64,000 nucleotides of DNA. It comes from an uncultured Ruminococcus sp. GTDB lineage: Bacteria; Bacillota; Clostridia; Oscillospirales; Acutalibacteraceae. Below, in pieces: positions 56,050 through 64,000 of this stretch; position 1 is the first letter of the stretch; every line of letters starts with the position of its first letter. The stretch lies in contig CADBZY010000003.1 in assembly GCA_902799245.1 (NCBI GenBank), positions 117,902 to 181,901 on the forward strand, written 5' to 3'. The notes beneath the pieces were generated by a model, which ran no database searches, was not told the origin of the DNA, and saw nothing but the letters and a program-made list of their open reading frames with translations. The position numbers and the translations under genes are program-made.

Positions 56050-58173
56050 TTATTTTATCGTAATCTGTACCACGTCCGACCTAACAGTATTTCCGGCGCC
56101 ATCCTTAATCTCGCAATAGAGCTGAATACCGTTCCATGTGGCGTTGGGCGTGACTGTTTCGGTAGCGTGATTACGACCGTTCCATCTGGTAAAGGAGGTC
56201 TGTCCTGCCTTCTTGTAATACCACTGGTAAATAAAATTGTCGCTCAGCGTCCTGACAGAGAGGTTTATAGTGTCACCGAGAGCAATAGTCTGATCGACAG
56301 GCTGCTGAATAATCGTCATTGCATCCGAAAGGGTAATCCATGCCGCAGATGAGGTTACCGTTTCGCCGGTGCCGTTACCGACAATACAACGCACCTGCAT
56401 TCCGTTCCATGTGGGGTTTGCAACTGCGGAGGTGGAGGAGGTGGTATGCCCCTTCCAGACGCTCCAGCCGGATGCGTTGCTTTTTCTGAAATACCACTGA
56501 TAGGTCAAGCCTTCCCCTTCCGCCTGAACATTGAAGGTAGCCTTTTCGCTGCTTCTAACGGTGACGTCCTCCGGCTGTCGAGTCAGTTGAATGGCTTTTA
56601 TGAAACTGATAACTATCGGATTTGTCGAAATCTTATTTCCTACGCTGTCTTCAATGACGCAATAAAGCTGAATCATGTCCCACGTAGCGTTCGGGGTGAC
56701 GCTTTCAGTGGCATGTGTGCGACCTTTCCATTTGCTGAAGGAGCTTTGTCCCTGTTTGCGGAAATACCATTGATAAGTCAGTCCTGTACCCTCCGCCTTT
56801 ACGGAAAGAGTGATTCTGTCGCCCCACCTGAAATCCATATTTTCAGGCTGCTGGATGATCTTGATTTCCTGACTGAGTGTGAAAACGGCCGGGTTTGAAT
56901 GCAGCACGTATCCGTTTTTGTCCGTAATTTTACAATAAACCTGCATATTGTGCCATGTGGCGTTTGAAGTGGCCGTGGTCGTGGGAGTGTTTCTTGTACC
57001 CCACTTGTTCCACGAGGACTGCCATTCTTTTTTGTAGTACCACTGGTAGGTGAGCCCTTCACCCTTTGCCTTGACAGTAAAGGAAACACTTTGACCCGCA
57101 GGTGCCTTGACATTGGCGGGATGAGTGAGAATTCCGAAGGAATCTGACCAGTAGTTATAAAACACTCTGATATTATCCTGCGTTTCATGCAATGTCACCG
57201 GGCTGCCGTGTTCACCTTTAAGCAGCTTTTCCCACTGTGCGCGGGATCCGGGATAATAAATCCGTTCCAGCTTGTCACATTGCGCAAACATCCACATGCC
57301 GAGAGAGGTGACGGAATCAGGTATCGTTATTTCCCTCAGTTCTGTACAATAGAAAAACGCATAATCTTCAATAGCGGTTACGGATTTCGGCAATACAACG
57401 CCTGTCAGACCCGAACATTCTGTAAAAGCTCCGTAGCAGATAGTTGTAACGGAATCCGGAAGATCAATGCTTGTCAGACTGTTGCAGCCATTAAATGCTC
57501 TTTTTCCTATTGTAATGACGGAATTCGGAATAGAAACCGATGCTTTTTTAGCTGGACATAAAAGCAGGATCGTCTGATTCTTGTTGTACAGCACGCCGTC
57601 CTCACTGGAATACGCGGGGTTGCTGCCGTCAACGGAAATACTTGTCAGGCTCTTGCAGCCGCTCAAAGCAGTCTGCTCAATGGAAGTGAGCGATTTCGGA
57701 ATGACAATTCCCGTAAGATCGGCACACAACCCAAAAGCGTATTCGCCTATCGAAGTGACGGTATCCGGAATGGAAACCGTTCCCGTCTTTTTAGCAGGGC
57801 ATATCAAAAGCGTCGTCCTGTCCTTGTCATAGAGTACTCCATCCTGACTGGAATAGGAGGGATTGCCGCTCTTGACGACAAAGCTTTTCAACCCGCTGCA
57901 CATACTGAAGGTATCCTCCCCTATCGCGGTAACGGACTTCGGAATGGTCACGCTTGTCATGCTGCTGTTCAGACCGAACGCGAAATCACTGATGGATTTT
58001 ACTCCCTCAGGAATGACCACATCGCCTCCGCTTCCGTTGTACTTGGTAAGAACTCCGTTTTTGATCGTAAAATCTCCGTCCGCCGCGTATGCCGTTATGC
58101 CGAGCTTTGCAACCGGCAGAAGCGCCGCCATCATTGCAATAATCATCACAATGGATACTAACCTTTTTTTCAT
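56050..58173 (-). CDS. BspA-type leucine-rich-repeat surface protein with four Ig-like domains
   Basis: 707 residues. Signal peptide (LVSIVMIIAMMAALLPVAKLG, cut near AYA). Residues 35-330 are BspA/LRR_5 repeats (for example CNSLTSIDLPDSVTTICYGAF). Four Ig-like domains of about 88 residues follow, each with a GLTYQWYFRK-type core and an NATWNGIQLYC strand. No LPXTG, dockerin or membrane anchor. Such proteins usually bind host or dietary polymers. GAGG is 8 bases before the ATG. A promoter at 58301-58329 gives a leader of about 120 bases with an ATG-TAA pair behind a strong ribosome binding site (58232-58250). Confidence 0.88.
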   Translation of the reverse strand: MKKRLVSIVMIIAMMAALLPVAKLGITAYAADGDFTIKNGVLTKYNGSGGDVVIPEGVKSISDFAFGLNSSMTSVTIPKSVTAIGEDTFSMCSGLKSFVVKSGNPSYSSQDGVLYDKDRTTLLICPAKKTGTVSIPDTVTSIGEYAFGLCADLTGIVIPKSLTSIEQTALSGCKSLTSISVDGSNPAYSSEDGVLYNKNQTILLLCPAKKASVSIPNSVITIGKRAFNGCNSLTSIDLPDSVTTICYGAFTECSGLTGVVLPKSVTAIEDYAFFYCTELREITIPDSVTSLGMWMFAQCDKLERIYYPGSRAQWEKLLKGEHGSPVTLHETQDNIRVFYNYWSDSFGILTHPANVKAPAGQSVSFTVKAKGEGLTYQWYYKKEWQSSWNKWGTRNTPTTTATSNATWHNMQVYCKITDKNGYVLHSNPAVFTLSQEIKIIQQPENMDFRWGDRITLSVKAEGTGLTYQWYFRKQGQSSFSKWKGRTHATESVTPNATWDMIQLYCVIEDSVGNKISTNPIVISFIKAIQLTRQPEDVTVRSSEKATFNVQAEGEGLTYQWYFRKSNASGWSVWKGHTTSSTSAVANPTWNGMQVRCIVGNGTGETVTSSAAWITLSDAMTIIQQPVDQTIALGDTINLSVRTLSDNFIYQWYYKKAGQTSFTRWNGRNHATETVTPNATWNGIQLYCEIKDGAGNTVRSDVVQITIK

Positions 58174-58300
58174 AGTCTTTTCCTCGCTTTCATAGATACA
58201 TAAATCGACATTTTTATTCCTTACTGTCTTATTACATTTCGCTCACCTCCTAATCATCAATATCAGTTATGCATTGATGTATTTTTATAAATGATAACAT

Positions 58301-58329
58301 ATTTTACAAACGAAATCAATATTTTGCAA
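58301..58329 (-). promoter_or_regulatory. Sigma-A promoter of the BspA-like gene
   Basis: Minus strand TTGCAA (58324-58329), 17-base spacer, TAAAAT (58301-58306). Confidence 0.65.
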
Positions 58330-58385
58330 TAAATTATTAGTAAATAAATTATTATCAATTTATACATAAATTTGTTAATAACAGC

Positions 58386-58434
58386 AAAAGGCCCCGAATG
58401 TCTCTTTTCTTCCTCAAAGAGTCCCATTCGGGGC
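58386..58434 (-). terminator. Terminator of the PlsC-like gene operon
   Basis: GCCCCGAATG (58391-58400) pairs with CATTCGGGGC (58425-58434). CTTTTGC follows on the minus strand. Confidence 0.82.
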
Positions 58435-58462
58435 GATTATTCTGCATATTCTATTCGAAAAA

Positions 58463-59824
58463 CTACATTCCGAAGAAATCAAGCTCCTTGCCCTGTGCAT
58501 GGCGTTTCAGGCAGTAGAAGTAGATCATATAGGCATACGCCGAGCGGTAGGTGTTTTGGGAGTGTATCTCATAATACTCCTTCTCCCCTACTGCTATTTG
58601 GATGCGGTTCTTGTGAACGCAGCTCAGCTTGGTGATGTCATCGAAATTCCACACAAATTGCTTGGGGCCGAGATCAACGGTATTGCCTTCCGCGTCGGTT
58701 TCAATCGCGTTCTGGGTATCGAATACAAATCTGTCACAATAAAGCGCAAAGCTGCCTTCTCCCATCAGCACGTTCTTTTCAGCGCGCTTCGCCTTGTACA
58801 GCTCATTGACCGGGGTGATGATAACCGGTGTTTCACCGGACGCATCATAATTCCCCTCGCTCACCAGCTTAACCGCCTGCTCACGCTGCCAGTCGTCCCA
58901 CTTGTCGAAGGCATCAAATATCACGTCTTCGCCCTCTAAAAAGCCCTCACTGTTCATTGTGACCTTATATCCGCATTCTGTGCAGTAAATACTGTCGCCT
59001 TCGCTCTTCATCGACATCAGTTTTCCGCACTTCGGACATTGATAGAGCATTCTCTCCGCGCCGTCAAGCAGATCGTGACCCTTGAAAGTGAAATGATTTT
59101 CACGCTGATACTCCATTTCGTTGAAGCTCAGCGCATCGCAGATAGCGCTGTATATCTCGTCTACCGACATTGCCGCCAGTTCTTCCGGCTCTATGACACG
59201 CACAAGCACGCAGGAAGTTCTGCCTTTACGCCACGAATTGCTCCAGCGCGGCTTGGTGAGATAGCTGCCTCTTACGTTGAAGAGCGCAAGCGGCATCTTG
59301 AACTGCTTGACCAACTTGGCTGTTGCCGGAGCGATATAGCTCGTCTTTGAGGAGAAGCAGCAGTTGGCTTCCGGAAAGATCAGCAGACTGGCGCCGTCCT
59401 TCCGTACCTGCATAGCCTCCTTGATGGATTTGAGATCCATCTGGGCGCGCACAATCGGTATCGGGCTTGCAATATGCGCAACAAACTTGCCGAAAACCGG
59501 ATGCTTGAACAGATGATCGCTCGCCAGCGCGTGAACTACTCCCGGTACCGAATTGATGACCATAAGCGGATCGAGATCGCAGGCATGATTGCAAAGGATC
59601 ATGTAGGGACGTTCGGTGAGATCGTTTTTGGTACGCTTAAAATTTGCCTTGACCTTCAAAAAAGCCAATGTCAGCGGCTTTCCTATGCCAAACCAGAACT
59701 TGTGCCGCGGCAGGTTGTATTTCTTTTCCGGCTTTTTATTATCCGGCCTTTTCTTCTTCTCAACGGCTTTCTCATTCTTTTCCGCAGACTCTGCGACCGC
59801 AGATCTTTCCTCTGTTTCGGACAC
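58463..59824 (-). CDS. 1-Acylglycerol-3-phosphate acyltransferase-like protein (PlsC family) with zinc ribbon
   Basis: About 453 residues. Acyltransferase motifs are NHACDLD (NHx4D), LLIFPEANCCF (FPEG equivalent with Ala for Gly) and PLALFNVRGSY. A zinc ribbon (CPKCGK ... CTECGY, about 275-300) and a C-terminal domain of about 150 residues follow, not usual in PlsC. The N-terminal 50 residues are highly charged. The GTG at 59824 is chosen as start because GGGAAGTGAT precedes it. It should act in phospholipid synthesis at the membrane; the substrate is not certain. Last gene of the 62782-58463 operon. Confidence 0.8.
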   Translation of the reverse strand: MSETEERSAVAESAEKNEKAVEKKKRPDNKKPEKKYNLPRHKFWFGIGKPLTLAFLKVKANFKRTKNDLTERPYMILCNHACDLDPLMVINSVPGVVHALASDHLFKHPVFGKFVAHIASPIPIVRAQMDLKSIKEAMQVRKDGASLLIFPEANCCFSSKTSYIAPATAKLVKQFKMPLALFNVRGSYLTKPRWSNSWRKGRTSCVLVRVIEPEELAAMSVDEIYSAICDALSFNEMEYQRENHFTFKGHDLLDGAERMLYQCPKCGKLMSMKSEGDSIYCTECGYKVTMNSEGFLEGEDVIFDAFDKWDDWQREQAVKLVSEGNYDASGETPVIITPVNELYKAKRAEKNVLMGEGSFALYCDRFVFDTQNAIETDAEGNTVDLGPKQFVWNFDDITKLSCVHKNRIQIAVGEKEYYEIHSQNTYRSAYAYMIYFYCLKRHAQGKELDFFGM

Positions 59825-59871
59825 ATCTATCACTTCCCTATTTGTAATAAATTGAATGTGCGAATAACGTA

Positions 59872-60420
59872 TCACTGCGCTTTGTCGAATTTTTCGCACG
59901 CCGCGCGGAACGATTGGGTTGCTTTTTCCATAGCCTGCGCAAAATCACCGTAAAGAGCGCGTTCCTCTTTCTCTATCTTTGCGCTGCCTTCCTTTGGATC
60001 TTTGTATTTGCGGAACATTTCGTCATATGTTCCGTAGAATGCAAGCAGTGTCCTGCATTTTTCAAATGCGTCAGAATAATCAGCCATCGCCGCATCCAGC
60101 GCGCTCTGCGCTTCGGAATACGCCGCAGGCGCTTTCAAACCCACAAGCTCCTTGCCTGTTTTCTCCAGCCTGTCGAGCTTGCTCTGAATGTCAGCCGTCT
60201 GCTTCTCCGAAGGGGCGTACGTTCTGTCAGCTATTTTTTCAAGTGAATCACTGAAAGCATTCGCGCAGTCGGTAAATGAAACCAGTTTTTCGTTCATTAT
60301 CTCCGCGTAGCTTTTTCCGTTATTCTTTGTTCCTTTTTGTTCAAACGAAGAACATCCCGGAAGTGCAAAAAGAAGCACAGCGCAGAAAGCAAAAACAGTA
60401 ACAGCAAGTATTTTTTTCAT
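59872..60420 (-). CDS. Putative lipoprotein, helical
   Basis: 182 residues. Lipoprotein signal with lipobox LPGC at about residue 23, then a helical, charged sequence (KQTADIQSKLDRLEKTGKEL, ALDAAMADYSDAFEKCR) likely to form a coiled-coil bundle. No family recognised. AAAGGAC lies 12 bases before the ATG, and the gene is 24 bases after the CPBP gene in the same operon. Confidence 0.7.
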   Translation of the reverse strand: MKKILAVTVFAFCAVLLFALPGCSSFEQKGTKNNGKSYAEIMNEKLVSFTDCANAFSDSLEKIADRTYAPSEKQTADIQSKLDRLEKTGKELVGLKAPAAYSEAQSALDAAMADYSDAFEKCRTLLAFYGTYDEMFRKYKDPKEGSAKIEKEERALYGDFAQAMEKATQSFRAACEKFDKAQ

Positions 60421-60444
60421 TAATGATTGACCGTCCTTTGAATA

Positions 60445-61941
60445 TTAAACTCCTATACCGGGTATCGGTTGTTTGAGAAGATACGGCAGGAAGCTGGCGA
60501 CAAATATACTCAGCAGACAGACGAGTATGAAGAAAAGCATACCTCCCGACGTAACAAAGTGACAGAACTTATGCTTGACGGAATCGAACTGCGGGAGTCT
60601 TCTCTCGTCCGGAACCTCCAGCCTGAGCCACGCGCGTTCCGCTCCCGATACTTTTTCGCTGCCGGACGCAAGTCGCTTTTTGCGTGAGCCAAGTCCCCTC
60701 GCCCTTCTGAAAAGAAAGTAAAGCAGCGCAAGCGCGGCAAATGCCATTGTCGCGTAATCAAAATAATCCACATAATGCGCATACGTATCATACCAATCGG
60801 GCATGAAATAGCTGAGTATCTGAGGGATGGACGCGATAATATTGTTGACCATGTGAATGAAAATAGTCTGTCTGATATTGCCCGACTTCGCAGCGACATA
60901 TCCCATGATCAAGCCGATAAGGAATGCCATTGGAGTCTGTCCCATATTGCCGTGCATCAGTCCGAAAGCGACTGCCGAAGCCACCACGGCAAAGCCGGAG
61001 CCGTATTTGGAAAGAGTTCGCAGCATCGCGCCTCGGAACATATATTCCTCCGTGACCGGAGCAATAATGCAGACCCAAACCAGATAGCATATCATTCCCA
61101 CCAGCGGCATGTTATATGGAGTATACAACGTATCGGTGCTTTCGGGGACATAGCCCATAAAATCGCCGAACCACGGCTTTAAATAATAATAATACACGTA
61201 ACACCACGCACTGTTGAGACCCAGCGCAGTAAACAATGCGGATAAAGTGAATATCGGGCTGAGCTTATCGCCTTTGAATGGGTCGAAAAATTTATATTTC
61301 CACTTGCGCAGGTGAAGCGAAGAAGGAAGCATATTGCCTACTATGGCCGACAGACCGCCTGCAAACATGATCGGCGACATAAGGAGTGCGACCAGTTGGG
61401 ATGTGTCATTCGTATCAATAGAACCACCCATTCCCACCAATACCAGCACAACAGCAGCGACTATGACTACCACAAGCTCTACTGCAAACATCAGTCCGAA
61501 ATCAGCCATCAGCATAAGTCCCACTCGTGAGCAATGCTTGCGGAAGGTTTTTCTGTCCAGCACTTTCTTGGGTATGACAGGATACTGCTGTACCGGCTGC
61601 CCATACATCTGCGGTGCGTACTGCTGAACCGGCTGACCGTACATCGGCGGAACGTACTGCTGCACCGGCTGGCTATACATCGGCGGAACGTACTGCTGCA
61701 CCGGCTGGCTATACATCGGCGGAACATATTGCTGCACCGGCTGGCTATACATCGGCGGAACATATTGCTGCACCGGCTGGCCATACATCGGCTGTGCGTA
61801 CTGCTGTACCATTTGTCCGTCAGTGCTCATGGCAGGCCGCGAGCTGTCGTTATCGAATGCACCCGAAAACGCCGGCATAGTGCTTCCGACAGTGTTATCC
61901 ACGTCAGAAACGGTGTTTTGACTGATAAATGGATTGTTCAT
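60445..61941 (-). CDS. CPBP family intramembrane metalloprotease with N-terminal repeats
   Basis: 498 residues. The N-terminal 130 residues contain about seven imperfect 12-residue repeats of MYSQPVQQYVPP type. About eight membrane segments follow, with the CPBP/Abi motifs EEYMFRGAMLR, FGLMHGN and FIHMVNNIIA that bind zinc in type II CAAX proteases. The start overlaps gtrA by 38 bases, with GGGGGAG 6 bases upstream. The substrate and the role of the repeat arm (probably cytosolic) are unknown. Confidence 0.85.
   Translation of the reverse strand: MNNPFISQNTVSDVDNTVGSTMPAFSGAFDNDSSRPAMSTDGQMVQQYAQPMYGQPVQQYVPPMYSQPVQQYVPPMYSQPVQQYVPPMYSQPVQQYVPPMYGQPVQQYAPQMYGQPVQQYPVIPKKVLDRKTFRKHCSRVGLMLMADFGLMFAVELVVVIVAAVVLVLVGMGGSIDTNDTSQLVALLMSPIMFAGGLSAIVGNMLPSSLHLRKWKYKFFDPFKGDKLSPIFTLSALFTALGLNSAWCYVYYYYLKPWFGDFMGYVPESTDTLYTPYNMPLVGMICYLVWVCIIAPVTEEYMFRGAMLRTLSKYGSGFAVVASAVAFGLMHGNMGQTPMAFLIGLIMGYVAAKSGNIRQTIFIHMVNNIIASIPQILSYFMPDWYDTYAHYVDYFDYATMAFAALALLYFLFRRARGLGSRKKRLASGSEKVSGAERAWLRLEVPDERRLPQFDSVKHKFCHFVTSGGMLFFILVCLLSIFVASFLPYLLKQPIPGIGV
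61590..61812. repeat. 36-base tandem repeats in the CPBP protease gene
   Basis: About six copies of a 36-base unit coding on the minus strand for PVQQYVPPMYSQ-type residues; the middle copies are nearly identical. Confidence 0.9.
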
Positions 61942-62449
61942 CTTGTTCTCCCCCTTTTTTGAAGATAATCATCTTGCTCAGCACATAATTTAAAATGACC
62001 ACTACTACATTTGAGCAAATCTTGGCAAAGAGCGACTTTGCGTCTTTCAGCTGGCAGCTAAGAATACCTGCCAGCAGACGCTCTGCGGCAATATATCCCA
62101 TAACATCGACCATCAGCCAGATGATAAGCTCGTCCACAAGAAGTGAGAATAACCTCGCTCCCACAAAGGAACCTGCTTCACGGACTATCCCCCGCAGAGA
62201 ATTTTCCTTGCTGTGAAAAACAAATATCCTGTTTGTAACATATGCAAAAGCCACTGCAAAGATCCATGCGAAAATATTGGAAACAAGGGCATGAATTCCC
62301 ATTACTGAACAGCATGTCTGAAAGACAACGATATTGACAACCGTTGTACACACGCCAAAAAACAGGTAGGAAAAGACCTCGCCCGTCACAAATTCCTTTA
62401 TTCTGCACGACAGTGTCCCGTGTACTTCGCTCTTTCTCTCATCGGACAT
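61904..62449 (-). CDS. GtrA-like membrane protein
   Basis: 181 residues, four membrane segments (for example FSYLFFGVCTTVVNIVVF and VSNIFAWIFAVAFAYVTNRIFVF), the GtrA/DPMS-flippase family implicated in moving polyprenyl-linked sugars across the membrane. GGAGG lies 7 bases before the ATG. It overlaps the CPBP gene by 38 bases. No glycosyltransferase neighbour is present, so the substrate is unknown. Confidence 0.88.
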   Translation of the reverse strand: MSDERKSEVHGTLSCRIKEFVTGEVFSYLFFGVCTTVVNIVVFQTCCSVMGIHALVSNIFAWIFAVAFAYVTNRIFVFHSKENSLRGIVREAGSFVGARLFSLLVDELIIWLMVDVMGYIAAERLLAGILSCQLKDAKSLFAKICSNVVVVILNYVLSKMIIFKKGGEQDEQSIYQSKHRF

Positions 62450-62467
62450 AATCCATCCTCCGAAATA

Positions 62468-62782
62468 TTATCGAACAAACTTAACCGCCGTACCGACGGC
62501 AAGAATCTCGGATGCTCCCTGCATGACGGAGGAAGTTGTATATCTTACATTCACCACCGCGTCCGCGCCGAATCTCGCTGCGTCTTCCATCATTCTTGCG
62601 GTTGCAATCTCGCGTGCGTTGTTGAGCATATCGGTATATGCCTTAATCTCTCCGCCGACAAGCGTCTTGAACGAAGCACCTATGTCTGATCCGATGTGTT
62701 TCGTCATGACAACGCTTCCTCTGACAATAGAGATGGTCTGAAGCTGCTGTCCAGAAATGTAATCCGTGTTAACTACTACCAT
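62468..62782 (-). CDS. YbjQ/UPF0145 family protein
   Basis: 104 residues of the YbjQ family (function unknown, pentameric in known structures): GSVVMTKHIGSDIGASFKTL and ATARMMEDAARFGADAVVNV are diagnostic. The ATG at 62782 has AAGGGG 8 bases upstream; the frame is open 9 codons further up without a site. First gene of the operon leading to gtrA and the CPBP protease. Confidence 0.88.
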   Translation of the reverse strand: MVVVNTDYISGQQLQTISIVRGSVVMTKHIGSDIGASFKTLVGGEIKAYTDMLNNAREIATARMMEDAARFGADAVVNVRYTTSSVMQGASEILAVGTAVKFVR

Positions 62783-62852
62783 AATACTTGCCCCTTTTGT
62801 TTCAAACAAATCAATATTATCCGATCAACTAAAAAAACTTCGGATTTTTATT

Positions 62853-62881
62853 ATTATACCATATATTTACCAAATTTGCAA
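62853..62881 (-). promoter_or_regulatory. Sigma-A promoter of the YbjQ-GtrA-CPBP-PlsC operon
   Basis: Minus strand TTGCAA (62876-62881), 17-base spacer, TATAAT (62853-62858) with TGG before it (extended -10). Confidence 0.75.
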
Positions 62882-62899
62882 TTATTAAATAATATTTTT

Positions 62900-62942
62900 A
62901 TCCAACTTCCACTTACAACTTCCACTTACAACTCCACTTACA
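62900..62942. repeat. Short direct repeat
   Basis: AACTTCCACTTAC occurs twice, then AACTCCACTTAC once, in the divergent region between the YbjQ and 63044 genes. Meaning unknown. Confidence 0.7.
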
Positions 62943-62955
62943 TATCCCGAAACGA

Positions 62956-62984
62956 TTGACATTTTTCATTCATAACGGTATAAT
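62956..62984 (+). promoter_or_regulatory. Sigma-A promoter of the small membrane protein gene
   Basis: Perfect TTGACA (62956-62961), 17-base spacer, perfect TATAAT (62979-62984). Confidence 0.85.
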
Positions 62985-63043
62985 AGTCATGGTCAGAGGT
63001 TATTCATTCCTTCGACTATTCTTATCAATAATAGGAGCCTTAC

Positions 63044-63451
63044 ATGAAAGACAAAATTAACGACTCGATGCAAAAAGAACAGGAATCGCTTACAGTTTAC
63101 GAAACAGCGGAAACAGTTGAAACGGGAGAACACTTTGATGCCTCACAGGGATCAAAACAAACAACAAACAGGGCTGCTGAAAATCTAAAAACGGAACTCA
63201 AATCATACACTTTTGCTTCTTTGGTCGGCATGATATTACTTCTGGTGCTGTATATAACACAGATGCTTCTCGGAAAGGGCGGCAATTATGGCATGTGTGC
63301 CGTTATTTTCGGGTTGTTCGCCGTGCAGAGAGTAACAGTCGCCGTTACGCTAAAACGCAGGAACGACAGGATCACTGCCGCTTTTTACGCAATAGCATTT
63401 ATTTTGGTACTTGTCTTTTACATTGTATCATTGTTCAGGAGCGTGACATGA
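63044..63451 (+). CDS. Small membrane protein (DUF6442-like)
   Basis: 135 residues, unknown function. An acidic N-terminal half of about 50 residues is followed by three hydrophobic segments (FASLVGMILLLVLYITQM, YGMCAVIFGLFAVQRVTVAV and AFYAIAFILVLVFYIVSLF). This looks like the DUF6442 type that often accompanies transcription regulators in Clostridia; that assignment is tentative. AGGAG precedes the ATG by about 8 bases. The stop overlaps the next start (ATGA). Confidence 0.7.
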   Translation: MKDKINDSMQKEQESLTVYETAETVETGEHFDASQGSKQTTNRAAENLKTELKSYTFASLVGMILLLVLYITQMLLGKGGNYGMCAVIFGLFAVQRVTVAVTLKRRNDRITAAFYAIAFILVLVFYIVSLFRSVT

Positions 63452-63909
63452 AGAAAAAAGGAATTATTTTCGATCTCGACGGAACACTCTGGAGCACTTC
63501 AGAGCAGATTCTGCCCGCATGGAATGACGTGCTGCGTCGCAAAAGTCTGCCGCTTATCACTGTAGAACAGATGAATTCCTTCATGGGCAAAACGCCCGAC
63601 ATGATCGCCTCGATGATGCTGCCCGACATACCCCATGAGGAAGCCATGTACGTATTTGCCGAATGTGTGGTAGAAGAGGACAATTATCTGAAAACGCATG
63701 GCGGCACTCTCTACAATGACCTGAAGCCTACCCTGGCGGAACTAAAGAAGGATTATTTTCTCGCGGTGGTAAGCAACTGTCTCTGTGATTATTTAGACAG
63801 TTTTCTTGATTATCACGGAATGAGGCCATATTTTGACGACTGTGAGACCTTCGGTGGAACACATCTTCCTAAATGGAAAAACATACAGTTTGTAGCCGAT
63901 ACAGGGTAA
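63448..63909 (+). pseudogene. HAD-superfamily hydrolase, C-terminally truncated
   Basis: 153 codons. The N-terminus is a normal HAD phosphatase: IIFDLDGTLW (motif I, nucleophile Asp), a helical cap (about 15-85) and VVSNC (motif II). After ETFGGTHLPKWKNIQF the frame stops at 63907-63909. HAD hydrolases of this type continue for about 60 residues with the motif III lysine and a GD...D metal-binding motif IV, which are absent. The following 91 bases stay open in the same frame but do not read like HAD sequence. So a deletion or recombination junction near 63890 is likely. Confidence 0.6.
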
Positions 63910-64000
63910 AAGCATTTACTTTTGAAGATTGAAGAGGATTTTCACGAAGAGATCGGGTTCAAGAGCAGCTTTAAACATAAGCTTTTTCTTGCTGATGCGA

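Overview
The window looks like chromosome of a low-to-moderate GC, endospore-forming Firmicute of the Clostridia, most like Ruminococcus or a related Oscillospiraceae member. The evidence is a SpoIVB sporulation protease, a CtsR-McsA-McsB-ClpC heat-shock operon, meso-diaminopimelate dehydrogenase, TTGACA/TATAAT promoters with 16-18 base spacers, BspA-type leucine-rich-repeat surface proteins, Sel1-repeat proteins and starch-handling genes. The genus is an inference. No transposase, integrase, phage gene or CRISPR array is visible.

Layout. 1-7246: alpha-glucan use (sugar ABC lipoprotein cut by the left edge, malQ-glgP operon, divergent lipoprotein alpha-amylase). 7346-11181: potABCD polyamine importer. 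11731-14561: MurD-like ligase, YwaF-like membrane protein and flavin reductase-like protein. 14621-18495: two tandem paralogous membrane leucine-rich-repeat proteins. 18667-19378: seven tRNA genes (Val, Asp, Phe, Gly, Cys, Phe, Gly) behind one strong promoter. 19666-26170: a six-gene phospho-signalling locus resembling TerY-P triads (VWA protein, PP2C phosphatase, Ser/Thr kinase) with two zinc-ribbon proteins and a transglutaminase-fold protein. 26363-30794: hydrolase, glnS, a small hypothetical gene and gltX. 31054-33872: divergent GH3 protein and a coupled hypothetical. 33976-37760: AIM24 family protein and a large TIR-like/Sel1 protein. 38011-40229: spoIVB and ddh. About 40430-40646: an unannotated structured RNA with terminator. 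40753-46898: four secreted or membrane proteins, including a degenerate L,D-transpeptidase and two proteins sharing an uncharacterised C-terminal domain. 47052-50986: GAPDH and two LytR-CpsA-Psr proteins. 51114-55944: CtsR regulon operon with three operator boxes. 56050-62782: BspA-like protein, then a membrane/lipid operon (YbjQ, GtrA, CPBP protease, lipoprotein, PlsC-like). 63044-64000: small membrane protein and a C-terminally truncated HAD hydrolase.

The most interesting parts are the TerY-P-like locus, the L,D-transpeptidase without its catalytic His and Cys, the shared GASIRL domain, the TIR-repeat-Sel1 protein and the structured RNA near 40500. TTG start codons with good ribosome binding sites are frequent (glgP, malQ, amylase, GH3, glnS and others). 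All functional calls come from reading translated motifs; no database search was possible.
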